From positions 4,750,001-4,814,000 of the forward strand of contig NZ_CP060828.1 in the NCBI RefSeq assembly GCF_014489635.1: a stretch of 64,000 nt of DNA, written 5' to 3'. The DNA is from Streptomyces roseirectus. GTDB lineage: Bacteria > Actinomycetota > Actinomycetes > Streptomycetales > Streptomycetaceae. Shown here one piece after another: positions 1 to 7,418 of the stretch (the first letter of the stretch is position 1; every line of letters begins with the position of its first letter). The notes below the pieces were generated by a model. The model saw only the letters and a program-made list of their open reading frames with translations. It made no database searches and was not told the DNA's origin. A program made the position numbers and the translations under genes.

Positions 1-147
1 CACATTCTCTCGCACCGACCCTGCTCCCACCCGGCTACCCCCTCCCCCCGAAGATCCACCCCGTTCCCCCCGAAATGCCCCCTCCCCTCCCCCATGCGAC
101 CCTGACGACACACCCCACCCACGGTCGCGGGAGGACGAACGGGCCAG

Positions 148-1032
148 ATGCCTCACAAGCCCAGAGCAACGCAACCCCGAGGAGCGACACCGAGCCGGGA
201 AGCCGGGCCGACCGCTCGGCGGAGTGCTGGGACGCCGGGGGCGGACGGGTTCGCACGGAGAGGCGGGACGGCACGACAGGTGGGCGAGGCGGCGCGGACG
301 CGGGGGACGACGTCGACACGGGCAGCGGGGACCCCGTCGACGTGGAACGGCTTCCCGCCGGGAACCTCGGCCGGTCCGCGCGAACCGGCCGACGCGGCAG
401 ACGCCGGCGGGGCGGAACCGACGCGGGGAACAGGGTGCGCGCCGACGCGGACGACGGAACCGGCCCCCCGGCCGAGAGGCGAGGCGACGCGGCCCAACGG
501 GATGGCACCCGCACGGGACGTAGGCAGCGCGCCGACGTCGCCCCGCACCCCGCCGCGCGAACCGGCTGACGCCGCGCGGACCTCCGCCGATGCCCCAGCC
601 CCAGCTCCGGTCCGCCGTCGGACGTTCGTCCGGCCCGGCGCGCTCGTGCTGTGCACGGTCGTGTGGCTGTGCGGCACCGGCGAGGCAGGCGCCCTGGAGC
701 CGTCACCGGCCCCCCGTTCCACTCCCGAGCGCGCCGGAAGCCACCCGGGGGAGGGCCGGGAGCGGCCGGGGCGAGTGGGGGAGACGGCCGTCGAGGAGGG
801 ACCGGTGCCGCAGCCCTCGGCGGAGCCCTCCGGGGCAGCCCCCTCAGCCGAGCATCCCGGGGGGACCCCCGACGCGGCCTCGGCCGTCCGCCCGGACCCC
901 GTGCACGACACCGCCCGCCGCCACGCCGACGGCGACTCGGCCCTCCACGTGCTCCCCCTCGGCAGCGGACTGGTACTGGTGGGCCTGGGCCTGGCGCTGG
1001 CCCTGGCGGGCCTGAGACTGCGCCGAGGCTGA
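148..1032 (+). CDS. Pro/Ala/Arg-rich putative surface protein with C-terminal membrane anchor
   Basis: Unrecognised protein of 294 aa. The N-terminal half is low complexity (Ala, Arg, Thr, Pro, Gly) and has no domain I know. A hydrophobic stretch near residues 162-178, preceded by Arg residues, looks like an internal signal or membrane segment. The C-terminus has a ~20-residue hydrophobic helix (GLVLVGLGLALALAGL) followed by a short basic tail, the layout of a membrane-anchored surface protein, although no LPxTG is visible. The ATG at 148 has a GGAGGA-type ribosome site about 12 bases upstream. An in-frame ATG at 502 would place the first hydrophobic stretch nearer the N-terminus and could be the true start, which would make the upstream part non-coding. 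Confidence 0.5.
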   Translation: MPHKPRATQPRGATPSREAGPTARRSAGTPGADGFARRGGTARQVGEAARTRGTTSTRAAGTPSTWNGFPPGTSAGPREPADAADAGGAEPTRGTGCAPTRTTEPAPRPRGEATRPNGMAPARDVGSAPTSPRTPPREPADAARTSADAPAPAPVRRRTFVRPGALVLCTVVWLCGTGEAGALEPSPAPRSTPERAGSHPGEGRERPGRVGETAVEEGPVPQPSAEPSGAAPSAEHPGGTPDAASAVRPDPVHDTARRHADGDSALHVLPLGSGLVLVGLGLALALAGLRLRRG

Positions 1033-1067
1033 CGGCTCACACGCGAAGGCCCCCGCCGTACCGCTCC

Positions 1068-2051
1068 CTACCGAGGCACCACCAGCAGCACCTTCCCCAC
1101 ATGCCCGCTCTCCTCCACCACCCGATGCGCCTCCCCCGCCTCCGGCATGGGAATCTCCCGGTCGACGACGGGCCGGACATGCCCCTCGGACACCAGCGGC
1201 CAGACGTGCTCGCGGACGGCGGCGACGATGGCGGCCTTCTCCTCAAGGGGCCGGGCCCGGAGGGACGTCGCGCTGATGGCCGCCCGTTTGGCGAGGAGGG
1301 TGCCGATGTTGAGGTCGGCCTTCACACCCCCCTGCATGCCGATGATCGAGAGCCGCCCGTTCACGGCGAGCGCCTGGACGTTGCGGTCGAGATACTTCGC
1401 CCCCATGTTGTCGAGGATGACGTCGGCCCCGGCCCCGCCGGTCGCCGCCCGCACCTCCTCGACGAAGTCCTGCTCCCGGTAGTTGATGAGCACATCGGCA
1501 CCGAGTTCGGCACACCGCCGCAGCTTCTCCGCCGTCCCGGCGGTCACCGCGACCTTCGCCCCGACGGCCTTCCCGAGCTGAATGGCCATCGTCCCGATCC
1601 CACTGGACCCCCCATGGACGAGCAACGTCTCCCCGGGCCGCAGGTGGGAAATCATGAAAACGTTGGACCAGACGGTGCACGCGACCTCCGGCAGCGCGGC
1701 GGCCCGCACGAGATCGACCCCCTTGGGCACCGGCAACAACTGCCCCGCCGGCACGGCCACCTTCTCCGCGTACCCCCCACCCGCGAGCAACGCACACACC
1801 TCGTCCCCGACCCGCCACCCACTCACCCCGGCCCCCACTTCAACAATCCGCCCGGAACACTCCAGCCCGGGATACGCCGAAGCCCCCGGCGGGGGATTGT
1901 AAAACCCCTGCCGCTGCAACAGATCAGCCCGATTGACAGCCCCAGCCACAACCTCGACCACCACCTCCCCCTCCCCAGCCACCGCATCCGGCACATCGCT
2001 CCACCCCAACACCTCGGGCCCACCAGGCTCAGAAATAGTGATCGCACGCAT
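1068..2051 (-). CDS. NAD(P)H-quinone oxidoreductase, zinc-independent MDR family
   Basis: Medium-chain dehydrogenase/reductase of 327 aa in the PIG3/quinone oxidoreductase subgroup, predicted to reduce quinones with NAD(P)H in the cytosol. The N-terminal GroES-like domain contains NRADLLQRQGFYNPPPG, typical of this subgroup. The Rossmann domain has the nucleotide-binding stretch HGGSSGIGTMAIQLGKA in mid-protein, and no structural zinc Cys cluster is visible. I chose the ATG at 2051 (MRAITISEPGGPEVL) over one 30 bases upstream because family proteins begin there. The 26-bp tandem array lies directly upstream, so any promoter is either squeezed into 2052-2087 or lies within or beyond the repeats. 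Confidence 0.9.
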   Translation of the reverse strand: MRAITISEPGGPEVLGWSDVPDAVAGEGEVVVEVVAGAVNRADLLQRQGFYNPPPGASAYPGLECSGRIVEVGAGVSGWRVGDEVCALLAGGGYAEKVAVPAGQLLPVPKGVDLVRAAALPEVACTVWSNVFMISHLRPGETLLVHGGSSGIGTMAIQLGKAVGAKVAVTAGTAEKLRRCAELGADVLINYREQDFVEEVRAATGGAGADVILDNMGAKYLDRNVQALAVNGRLSIIGMQGGVKADLNIGTLLAKRAAISATSLRARPLEEKAAIVAAVREHVWPLVSEGHVRPVVDREIPMPEAGEAHRVVEESGHVGKVLLVVPR

Positions 2052-2087
2052 AAGCCCGACGCTACTCCTCACCCGAAACACAGAGGC

Positions 2088-3018
2088 ACCGGAGACGCGG
2101 AGACGCCGGGAGGCTCGGAGTCGGGGGAGGCGCGGAGACGCGGGCGGCGCTGGGGGCGCGGGAGGCGCGGAGGTGCGGGAGGCGCGGGAGGCGCGAAGAC
2201 GCGGGCAGCGCTGGGGGCGCGGGAGACGCGGAGGTGCGGGAGGCGCGGGAGGCGCGAAGACGCGGGCGGCGCGGGCGGCGCGGAGGCGCGGGCGGCGCGG
2301 GCGGCGCGGAGGCGCGGGAGACGCGGAGACGCGGGCGGCGCGGAGGCGCGGGAGACGCGGAGACGCGGGCGGCGCGGAGGCGCGGGAGACGCGGAGACGC
2401 GGGCGGCGCGGGAGACGCGGAGACGCGGGCGGCGCGGGCGGCGCGGAGGCGCGGGAGACGCGGAGACGCGGGCGGCGCGGGAGACGCGGAGACGCGGGCG
2501 GCGCGGGAGACGCGGAGACGCGGGCGGCGCGGGAGACGCGGAGACGCGGGCGGCGCGGGAGACGCGGAGACGCGGGCGGCGCGGGAGACGCGGAGACGCG
2601 GGCGGCGCGGGAGACGCGGAGACGCGGGCGGCGCGGGAGACGCGGAGACGCGGGCGGCGCGGGAGACGCGGAGACGCGGGCGGCGGGAGACGCGGAGACG
2701 CGGGCGGCGCGGGAGACGCGGAGACGCGGGCGGCGCGGGAGACGCGGAGACGCGGGCGGCGCGGGAGACGCGGAGACGCGGGCGGCGCGGGAGACGCGGA
2801 GACGCGGGCGGCGCGGGAGACGCGGAGGCGCGGGAGGCGCGAAGACGCGGGAGGCGCGAAGACGCGGAGACGCGAAGACGCGGAGACGCGGAGGGCGCGG
2901 GAGACGCGGAGACGCGGGAGACGCGGAGGGCGCGGAGACGCGGAGGACGCGGAGACGCGGGAGGCGCTGGGGGCGCGGGAGGCGCGGAGACGCGGAGGGC
3001 GCGGAGGCGCGGGAGGCT
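2088..3018. repeat. G/A-rich tandem array, 26-bp unit built from 8-9-bp modules
   Basis: About 930 bp made almost entirely of 8-9-bp modules: GCGGGCGGC, GCGGGAGAC, GCGGAGAC and, at the edges, GCGCGAAGAC variants. Between 2451 and about 2838 the modules lock into a 26-bp higher-order unit, starting at 2451, 2477, 2503, 2529, 2555, 2581, 2607, 2633 and 2659, then a 24-bp unit, then 2709, 2735, 2761, 2787 and 2813. The flanks are more degenerate. Because 26 is not divisible by 3, every frame cycles through the same codons and stays open, so the long ORFs here are artefacts. The upper strand is nearly all G and A with C only before G. It lies between the RCK gene's 3' end and the quinone reductase start. 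Confidence 0.95.
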
Positions 3019-3090
3019 GCATCAACCGACGACTCCGCAGCAGCGACACAATCCCCGCAGACGACATCCCGCGCTCACCCCCACCCACCT

Positions 3091-3136
3091 AGGGGCGCGG
3101 GGAACTGCGCGACCAGCCACAACGAACCCGCACCCG
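3091..3136. repeat. Dispersed intergenic repeat, copy A
   Basis: Contains GGGGCGCGGGGAACTGCGCG followed by a GACCAGCCAC..GAACCCGCACCC stretch. The same sequence occurs in reverse orientation at 28089-28140, and a diverged relative lies at 26669-26762. It is a REP-like intergenic repeat. From general knowledge this sequence is common between genes in Streptomyces chromosomes. Confidence 0.7.
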
Positions 3137-3141
3137 CCCAC

Positions 3142-3804
3142 TCACACAGCACCCCCCACACTCCCCACCACCCCAGATGCCCGCACAATCGTCACCACCC
3201 GATCCGTCAACTCCAGCACCCCCACCGCCGGATCGTCATACCCCAACACCCGATGCCCCCGCACCACACTCACCACCAGATCCTCAGTCTCCCGAGGCGT
3301 CTTCCCGGTCTCCGCACGGGTGACAGGCCGCTCGACAATGTCCAGCCCGCTCCCCTGCCGCAACAACCCCTCCATGATCACCCCGGCGGAGGGCGAGAGG
3401 ACGGACAGCCCGAGGAGCCGCCCAGCCGCCCCCGCACTGGTGATGACCTCATCCGCCCCGGACTGCCGCAGCAGAGGCGCGTTCTCCTCCTCCCGCACAG
3501 CAGCAACGATCACGGCTCCCTGATTCAGCTGACGCGCGGTAAGCGCGACAAGAACGGCCGTATCGTCCCGCTGCGTGGCGATGATGATCCGCCCGGCCTT
3601 GTGCACCTCGGCCCGCCGCAACACGTCACTACGGGTCGCGTCCCCCACAACCCCCTCGTACCCCTCGGCAGTCGCCGCGTCGATCACCTTGGCACTGGGA
3701 TCGACCACGACGACCTGCTCCTTGCGCAGCCCCGACGCACAGGCGGTCCGAATCGCGGAACGCCCCTTCGTACCGAAGCCGACGACGACAGTGTGGTCAC
3801 GCAA
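3142..3804 (-). CDS. Stand-alone RCK (TrkA-N/TrkA-C) NAD-binding protein
   Basis: 220-aa protein with a Rossmann RCK-N domain at the very start (HTVVVGFGTKGRSA) and a C-terminal TrkA-C-like domain, but no membrane segment. RCK domains gate or regulate K+ channels and transporters by binding nucleotide or ions. It aligns along its whole length with the RCK half of the K+ channel encoded head-to-head at 3888 (GDATRSDVLRRAEVH versus GDATRSETLLKAEVH; RQSGADEVITSAGAAGRLLG versus KQSGADTVITSSSSAGRLLG). The start is TTG at 3804 with no convincing ribosome site, and the reading frame continues upstream as RRAPRRPI, so the protein may be a channel copy that lost its membrane half. It could act in trans on the neighbouring channel. 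Confidence 0.75.
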   Translation of the reverse strand: MRDHTVVVGFGTKGRSAIRTACASGLRKEQVVVVDPSAKVIDAATAEGYEGVVGDATRSDVLRRAEVHKAGRIIIATQRDDTAVLVALTARQLNQGAVIVAAVREEENAPLLRQSGADEVITSAGAAGRLLGLSVLSPSAGVIMEGLLRQGSGLDIVERPVTRAETGKTPRETEDLVVSVVRGHRVLGYDDPAVGVLELTDRVVTIVRASGVVGSVGGAV

Positions 3805-3887
3805 GATGGGCCTCCGGGGTGCTCGACGAGACGTACTGCGACGGATCGCGTGTGGCGGGTGTGACGACCGGACCGCCGCCAGGAACC

Positions 3888-5045
3888 ATGGTGCCCACCG
3901 ACCGGATCAACACCCCAGGGGGGCACGCCTTGAAGGACCACCCGAGGCCACCGACGAAGCTGAGCAGACTCTCCCTGTTCCGCTCCCTGTGGTACCGCTC
4001 GCGCTCCGACGCCCGCGACGACGCCGAGGCGAGCCGCGCGGTGACGATGCCGACGCGCAGCGGCGTCCCCCCGCTCGCCCAGGTGCTGCGCCGCCTCCTG
4101 CTGGCCCTGCTGGTGCTGGCCTTGACGACGTTCATCGTCTACCTCGACCACGACGGCTACAACGACAACTCCGACGGCTCGGTCGACCTCCTGGACGCCG
4201 CCTACTACGCCACCGTCACCCTCTCGACGACCGGCTACGGCGACATCACCCCGGTCAGCGACGCGGCCCGCCTGGTGAACATCCTGGTCGTGACGCCGTT
4301 GCGCGTCGTCTTCCTGATCATCCTGGTCGGCACCACCCTGGAGGTCCTGACCGAGCGCACCCGCCAGCAGGTCCGCGTCCACCGCTGGCGCTCCCGCCTG
4401 CGCGACCACGTCGTGGTCGTCGGCTACGGCACGAAGGGCCGCCACGCGGCGGAGACCCTGGTCGGACAGGGCATCGCGAAGGACAGGATCGTCGTCGTGG
4501 ACGCCCAGAAGAAGGCGGTGCTGCTGGCCGCCGAGGACGGCCTCGTCTCGGTGATAGGGGACGCGACCCGTTCGGAGACCCTGCTGAAGGCCGAGGTGCA
4601 CACCGCCTCCCAGATCATCGTCTGCCCCCAGCGCGACGACACCACCGCCCTGGTCACCCTCACCGCGCGCCAGCTCAACCGCCGCGCCACGATCGTCGTC
4701 GCCGCCCGCGAGGACGAGAACGTGCCGCTGCTCAAGCAGAGCGGCGCCGACACGGTCATCACCAGCTCCAGCTCCGCCGGGCGCCTGCTGGGCGTCGCCA
4801 TGGTCAGCCCGGTCGTCGCGAACACCCTCGAAGACCTCATGACCCTCGGCAGCGGCCTCGACATCGTCGAACGCCCCGTCGCCCCCGAGGAGATCGGCAC
4901 CTCGCCCCGCGCCTGCGCGGACCTCGTCGTCGCGGTCGTCCGACGCAAGAAGCTGCTCGACTACGCGGACCCGGAGCTAGGCACGCTGGAGGTGGGGGAC
5001 CGGGTGGTGACGGTGAGCCGGGCGAAGGTGACGGAGGCGGCGTAA
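3888..5045 (+). CDS. Two-TM potassium channel with RCK domain
   Basis: Ion channel of about 385 aa. TM1 (LRRLLLALLVLALTTFIVYL) lies near residues 66-86, the pore loop carries the K+ filter TTGYGD near residues 114-119, and TM2 spans about 128-150. An RCK-N Rossmann domain (DHVVVVGYGTKGRHA) follows, then a TrkA-C-like domain. It would tetramerise in the membrane and gate K+ flux in response to a nucleotide or ligand. The start is uncertain: ATG 3888 has a weak AGGAA close by, TTG 3930 has a better-spaced AGGGGGG, and a GTG at 3819 is also in frame. It is divergent from the RCK-only gene, leaving only a short shared regulatory region. Confidence 0.85.
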   Translation: MVPTDRINTPGGHALKDHPRPPTKLSRLSLFRSLWYRSRSDARDDAEASRAVTMPTRSGVPPLAQVLRRLLLALLVLALTTFIVYLDHDGYNDNSDGSVDLLDAAYYATVTLSTTGYGDITPVSDAARLVNILVVTPLRVVFLIILVGTTLEVLTERTRQQVRVHRWRSRLRDHVVVVGYGTKGRHAAETLVGQGIAKDRIVVVDAQKKAVLLAAEDGLVSVIGDATRSETLLKAEVHTASQIIVCPQRDDTTALVTLTARQLNRRATIVVAAREDENVPLLKQSGADTVITSSSSAGRLLGVAMVSPVVANTLEDLMTLGSGLDIVERPVAPEEIGTSPRACADLVVAVVRRKKLLDYADPELGTLEVGDRVVTVSRAKVTEAA

Positions 5046-5064
5046 CGGGCTTGGGGGACGGCAT

Positions 5065-5078
5065 GTTTCACGTGAAAC
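5065..5078. other. parS: parS centromere site (perfect)
   Basis: GTTTCACGTGAAAC is a perfect 14-bp palindrome identical to the Streptomyces ParB-binding parS consensus. It lies in the 34-bp gap between the channel and moeA stop codons. parS sites cluster around oriC in Streptomyces, which places the window near the origin. Confidence 0.93.
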
Positions 5079-5079
5079 A

Positions 5080-6465
5080 TCACCCCCCCAACCCCCAAGG
5101 CAGCTCCAGCAGTTCGACGTCCTCCCCCGCCCGCACCCCACCCGGCACCACTACCGCCAACGCGTCCGCCACCGCGACCCCCCGCAACATCGCCGGCCCG
5201 TTGTAGTGCAACGGCACGGCCCGCTCCCCCCGCACCGCGACGGGGATCAACCGCGTGTCGGACGGATGCCCCTGCACCGCCTCTTTCAGTGGCAGCGCGT
5301 ACGGCTCGGACGCGGGCCTCGCCGCGAGGCTCCTCAGCAGGGGCTCGGCGAGGGTGAGGAGCCCGGAGACGGCCGCGAGGGGGTTGCCCGGCAGCCCGAC
5401 CAGATGCTGCCCCTCCTTGATCCGGGCCAGCAGCATGGGGTGCCCTGGCCGCACCTTCACCCCGTCGACCAGCAGCTCGGCGCCGATCCTCGCGAGGATC
5501 GGGTGGACGTGGTCCACGGGCCCGGCGGCGGTCCCTCCGGTCGTGACGATCAGGTCGGCCTCGGACGCGCTGATCGCCCGGTACAGCGCCTCCGCGTCGT
5601 CCCCGAGCCGCCGCACCACCGGCACCTCGGCGCCCAGCGCCCTCAGCCACGGTGGCAGCATCGGCCCCAGCGCGTCCCGGATGAGCCCGTCGTGCGGGCG
5701 CCCCTTGGTCAGCAGCTCGTCACCGAGCACCAGCACCTCGGCGCGCGGCCGGGCCGTCACCGCGAGCGTGTCGTACCCGGCCGCCGCCGCGAGCCCCAGC
5801 ACCGCCGCCGTCACGACGGCCCCCTCGGGCAGCAGCACCTCCCCGGCACGGCACTCCTGCGCGCGGGGCCGGATGTCCTGCCCGTGCTGGACGTCCTTGG
5901 TGGCGTGCAGCCGCCCGTTCCCGTCGGTCCGGCCGTGCTCGCTGCGCAGGACGGCCGTGGTGTCCAGCGGGATCCGCGCGCCGGTCGCGATCCGCACGGC
6001 CGTCCCGTCGGCCAGCCGCTCCGACGCGGTCTGCCCGGCGAGCACCCCGTCCTCCCGCACGGCCCAGGGGCCCGGTCCCGCGACCGCCCAGCCGTCCATC
6101 GCCGAGGTGTCGAACGACGGCAGGTCGGTGAGGGCGGTCAGGGGAGCGGCCAGGGGGAGGCCGAGGGCGTGGTCGAGGGGGACGGAGCGGGGGGTGCGGC
6201 GAGCGGCGAGGGTGCGGCCCGCGCGGGTGGCGATGGCGCGGGCCTGGGGCCAGGGGGTGGCGTGGTGGTGAGGGGTGGGGGCGGAGGGGGCGGAGGGGGT
6301 GGTGGGGGTCGCCGGGGCAGCGGGCTGGGCGCCGGGGGCACCGGCACGCGCGCCGTCCCCGGCCTCCCTGGCTTCGCCGGCCTCCCCGGTGCTCCGTGGG
6401 TTCCTCACGAGTGCCAGCACCTCCTCGACGTCGAGGTCGTCCGCGTGGGTGTCGGGGCGGCTCAT
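5080..6465 (-). CDS. moeA: Molybdopterin molybdenumtransferase MoeA
   Basis: 461-aa protein that inserts molybdate into adenylylated molybdopterin, the last common step of molybdenum cofactor synthesis. Family motifs visible are SFDTSAMDGWA, RIATGARIP, DIRPRAQECRAGE, GDELLTKG, the MoCF-binding TTGGTAAGPVDHV, and VGLPGNPLAAVSGL near the C-terminus. The first ~80 residues hold an Ala/Pro/Thr-rich insert (GARAGAPGAQPAAPATPTTP) that is longer than usual. The ATG at 6465 overlaps the mobA stop (ATGA), so the two cofactor genes are translationally coupled. The stop codon overlaps the edge of the parS interval, with no room for a conventional terminator. Confidence 0.95.
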   Translation of the reverse strand: MSRPDTHADDLDVEEVLALVRNPRSTGEAGEAREAGDGARAGAPGAQPAAPATPTTPSAPSAPTPHHHATPWPQARAIATRAGRTLAARRTPRSVPLDHALGLPLAAPLTALTDLPSFDTSAMDGWAVAGPGPWAVREDGVLAGQTASERLADGTAVRIATGARIPLDTTAVLRSEHGRTDGNGRLHATKDVQHGQDIRPRAQECRAGEVLLPEGAVVTAAVLGLAAAAGYDTLAVTARPRAEVLVLGDELLTKGRPHDGLIRDALGPMLPPWLRALGAEVPVVRRLGDDAEALYRAISASEADLIVTTGGTAAGPVDHVHPILARIGAELLVDGVKVRPGHPMLLARIKEGQHLVGLPGNPLAAVSGLLTLAEPLLRSLAARPASEPYALPLKEAVQGHPSDTRLIPVAVRGERAVPLHYNGPAMLRGVAVADALAVVVPGGVRAGEDVELLELPWGLGG

Positions 6466-7352
6466 CCGGCGGCCGAACCGGCGTCGGACGTGCCGCCCTT
6501 GCCGTCGCCCTTGTCGCCCTTCTCGTCCTCTTCTTCGGCCCAGCGCAGGGCCAACGCGGTGGCCTTGCGGGTGGCCTCGGCGACGGCCTCGGGCGTGCCG
6601 TCGGCGCGGGCGGCGGCGTAGCCGACGAGGAAGGTGGTCAGGGGGGCGGCGGGGCGGGCCACGCCGTGCGCGGCGTCGCGGGCGAGGTCCAGGAGGAGCG
6701 TGGTGTCGACGTCGAGGTCGATGCCCAGCTCGTCCTTGACTGCGGAGATCCATTCATCCAACACGTGGTCATGCTCCCTGATCCGGGCCCTGGCGGTGGC
6801 GATGTCGTCCCAGGTGTCGCAGTCGAAGGACGCGACGGGGTCCGGGACGCGGGTGAGGTGGAGTCCTGCGGTGAGCCGGCGCAGCGGCAGCCCCGCGAGG
6901 CCGTCGCCCAGCGCGGCCAGCTCCCGGCGCAGGGCGGCGGAGCGGTACGCGGCGACCAGCGGCTGGTCGCGCCCGTCGGCGTCGGCGAGCAGCGCGCCGT
7001 CCGCACCGGCGTCCAGCGCGGCGAGCAGCCGCCGTACGGTGTCCGGCGCGAGGAAGGGCAGGTCGGCGGAGAGGACGACGACCCGCTCGGCGTCCGTCCG
7101 CCGCAGCCCGGCGTCCAGCGCGGCGACGGGGCCGCCGCCCGGCGGATCCTCGCGGATCCACTCCACCGGCCGGACGGTGGCCCGGGGCTCGGCGACGACG
7201 ACCGTGCGGGCGGCGTCGGCGCACGCTCCGAGCACCCGGTCGAGCAGCGCCCGCCCGCCGACGCGCACGCCGGGTTTGTCCGCGCCCCCGAGCCGACGCG
7301 CCCCGCCGCCCGCGAGGACGACGGCGTCGTAGGGGCGCGCGTACGAGGTCAT
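6462..7352 (-). CDS. mobA: Molybdenum cofactor nucleotidyltransferase MobA-like, with C-terminal DUF6457-like domain
   Basis: 296-aa protein. Residues 9-30 carry the nucleotidyltransferase signature VVLAGGGARRLGGADKP and later the metal-binding LSADLPFL, as in MobA/MocA-type enzymes that attach GMP or CMP to molybdopterin. The MobA part ends near residue 195. The remaining ~100 residues (EHDHVLDEWISAVKDELGID onward) form a separate helical domain that I recognise as DUF6457-like, often a separate small protein in actinobacteria, so this is probably a fusion. It ends in a Lys/Asp/Gly-rich tail. Operon with moeA by a 4-bp overlap. Confidence 0.88.
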   Translation of the reverse strand: MTSYARPYDAVVLAGGGARRLGGADKPGVRVGGRALLDRVLGACADAARTVVVAEPRATVRPVEWIREDPPGGGPVAALDAGLRRTDAERVVVLSADLPFLAPDTVRRLLAALDAGADGALLADADGRDQPLVAAYRSAALRRELAALGDGLAGLPLRRLTAGLHLTRVPDPVASFDCDTWDDIATARARIREHDHVLDEWISAVKDELGIDLDVDTTLLLDLARDAAHGVARPAAPLTTFLVGYAAARADGTPEAVAEATRKATALALRWAEEEDEKGDKGDGKGGTSDAGSAAG

Positions 7353-7418
7353 CCCCCGAGTATGGGGGCCGCCTCGATCACACGGAACACGCCGTCACGC
7401 CCTGTGCGCCCGCGCGCC

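Noticed and set aside
651..3864. Very long plus- and minus-strand ORFs rich in Arg, Gly, Ala, Glu and Asp over the tandem array.
   Set aside because: The 26-bp unit is not a multiple of three and lacks stops in several frames, so every frame is open by composition alone. There is no start signal, domain or codon bias.
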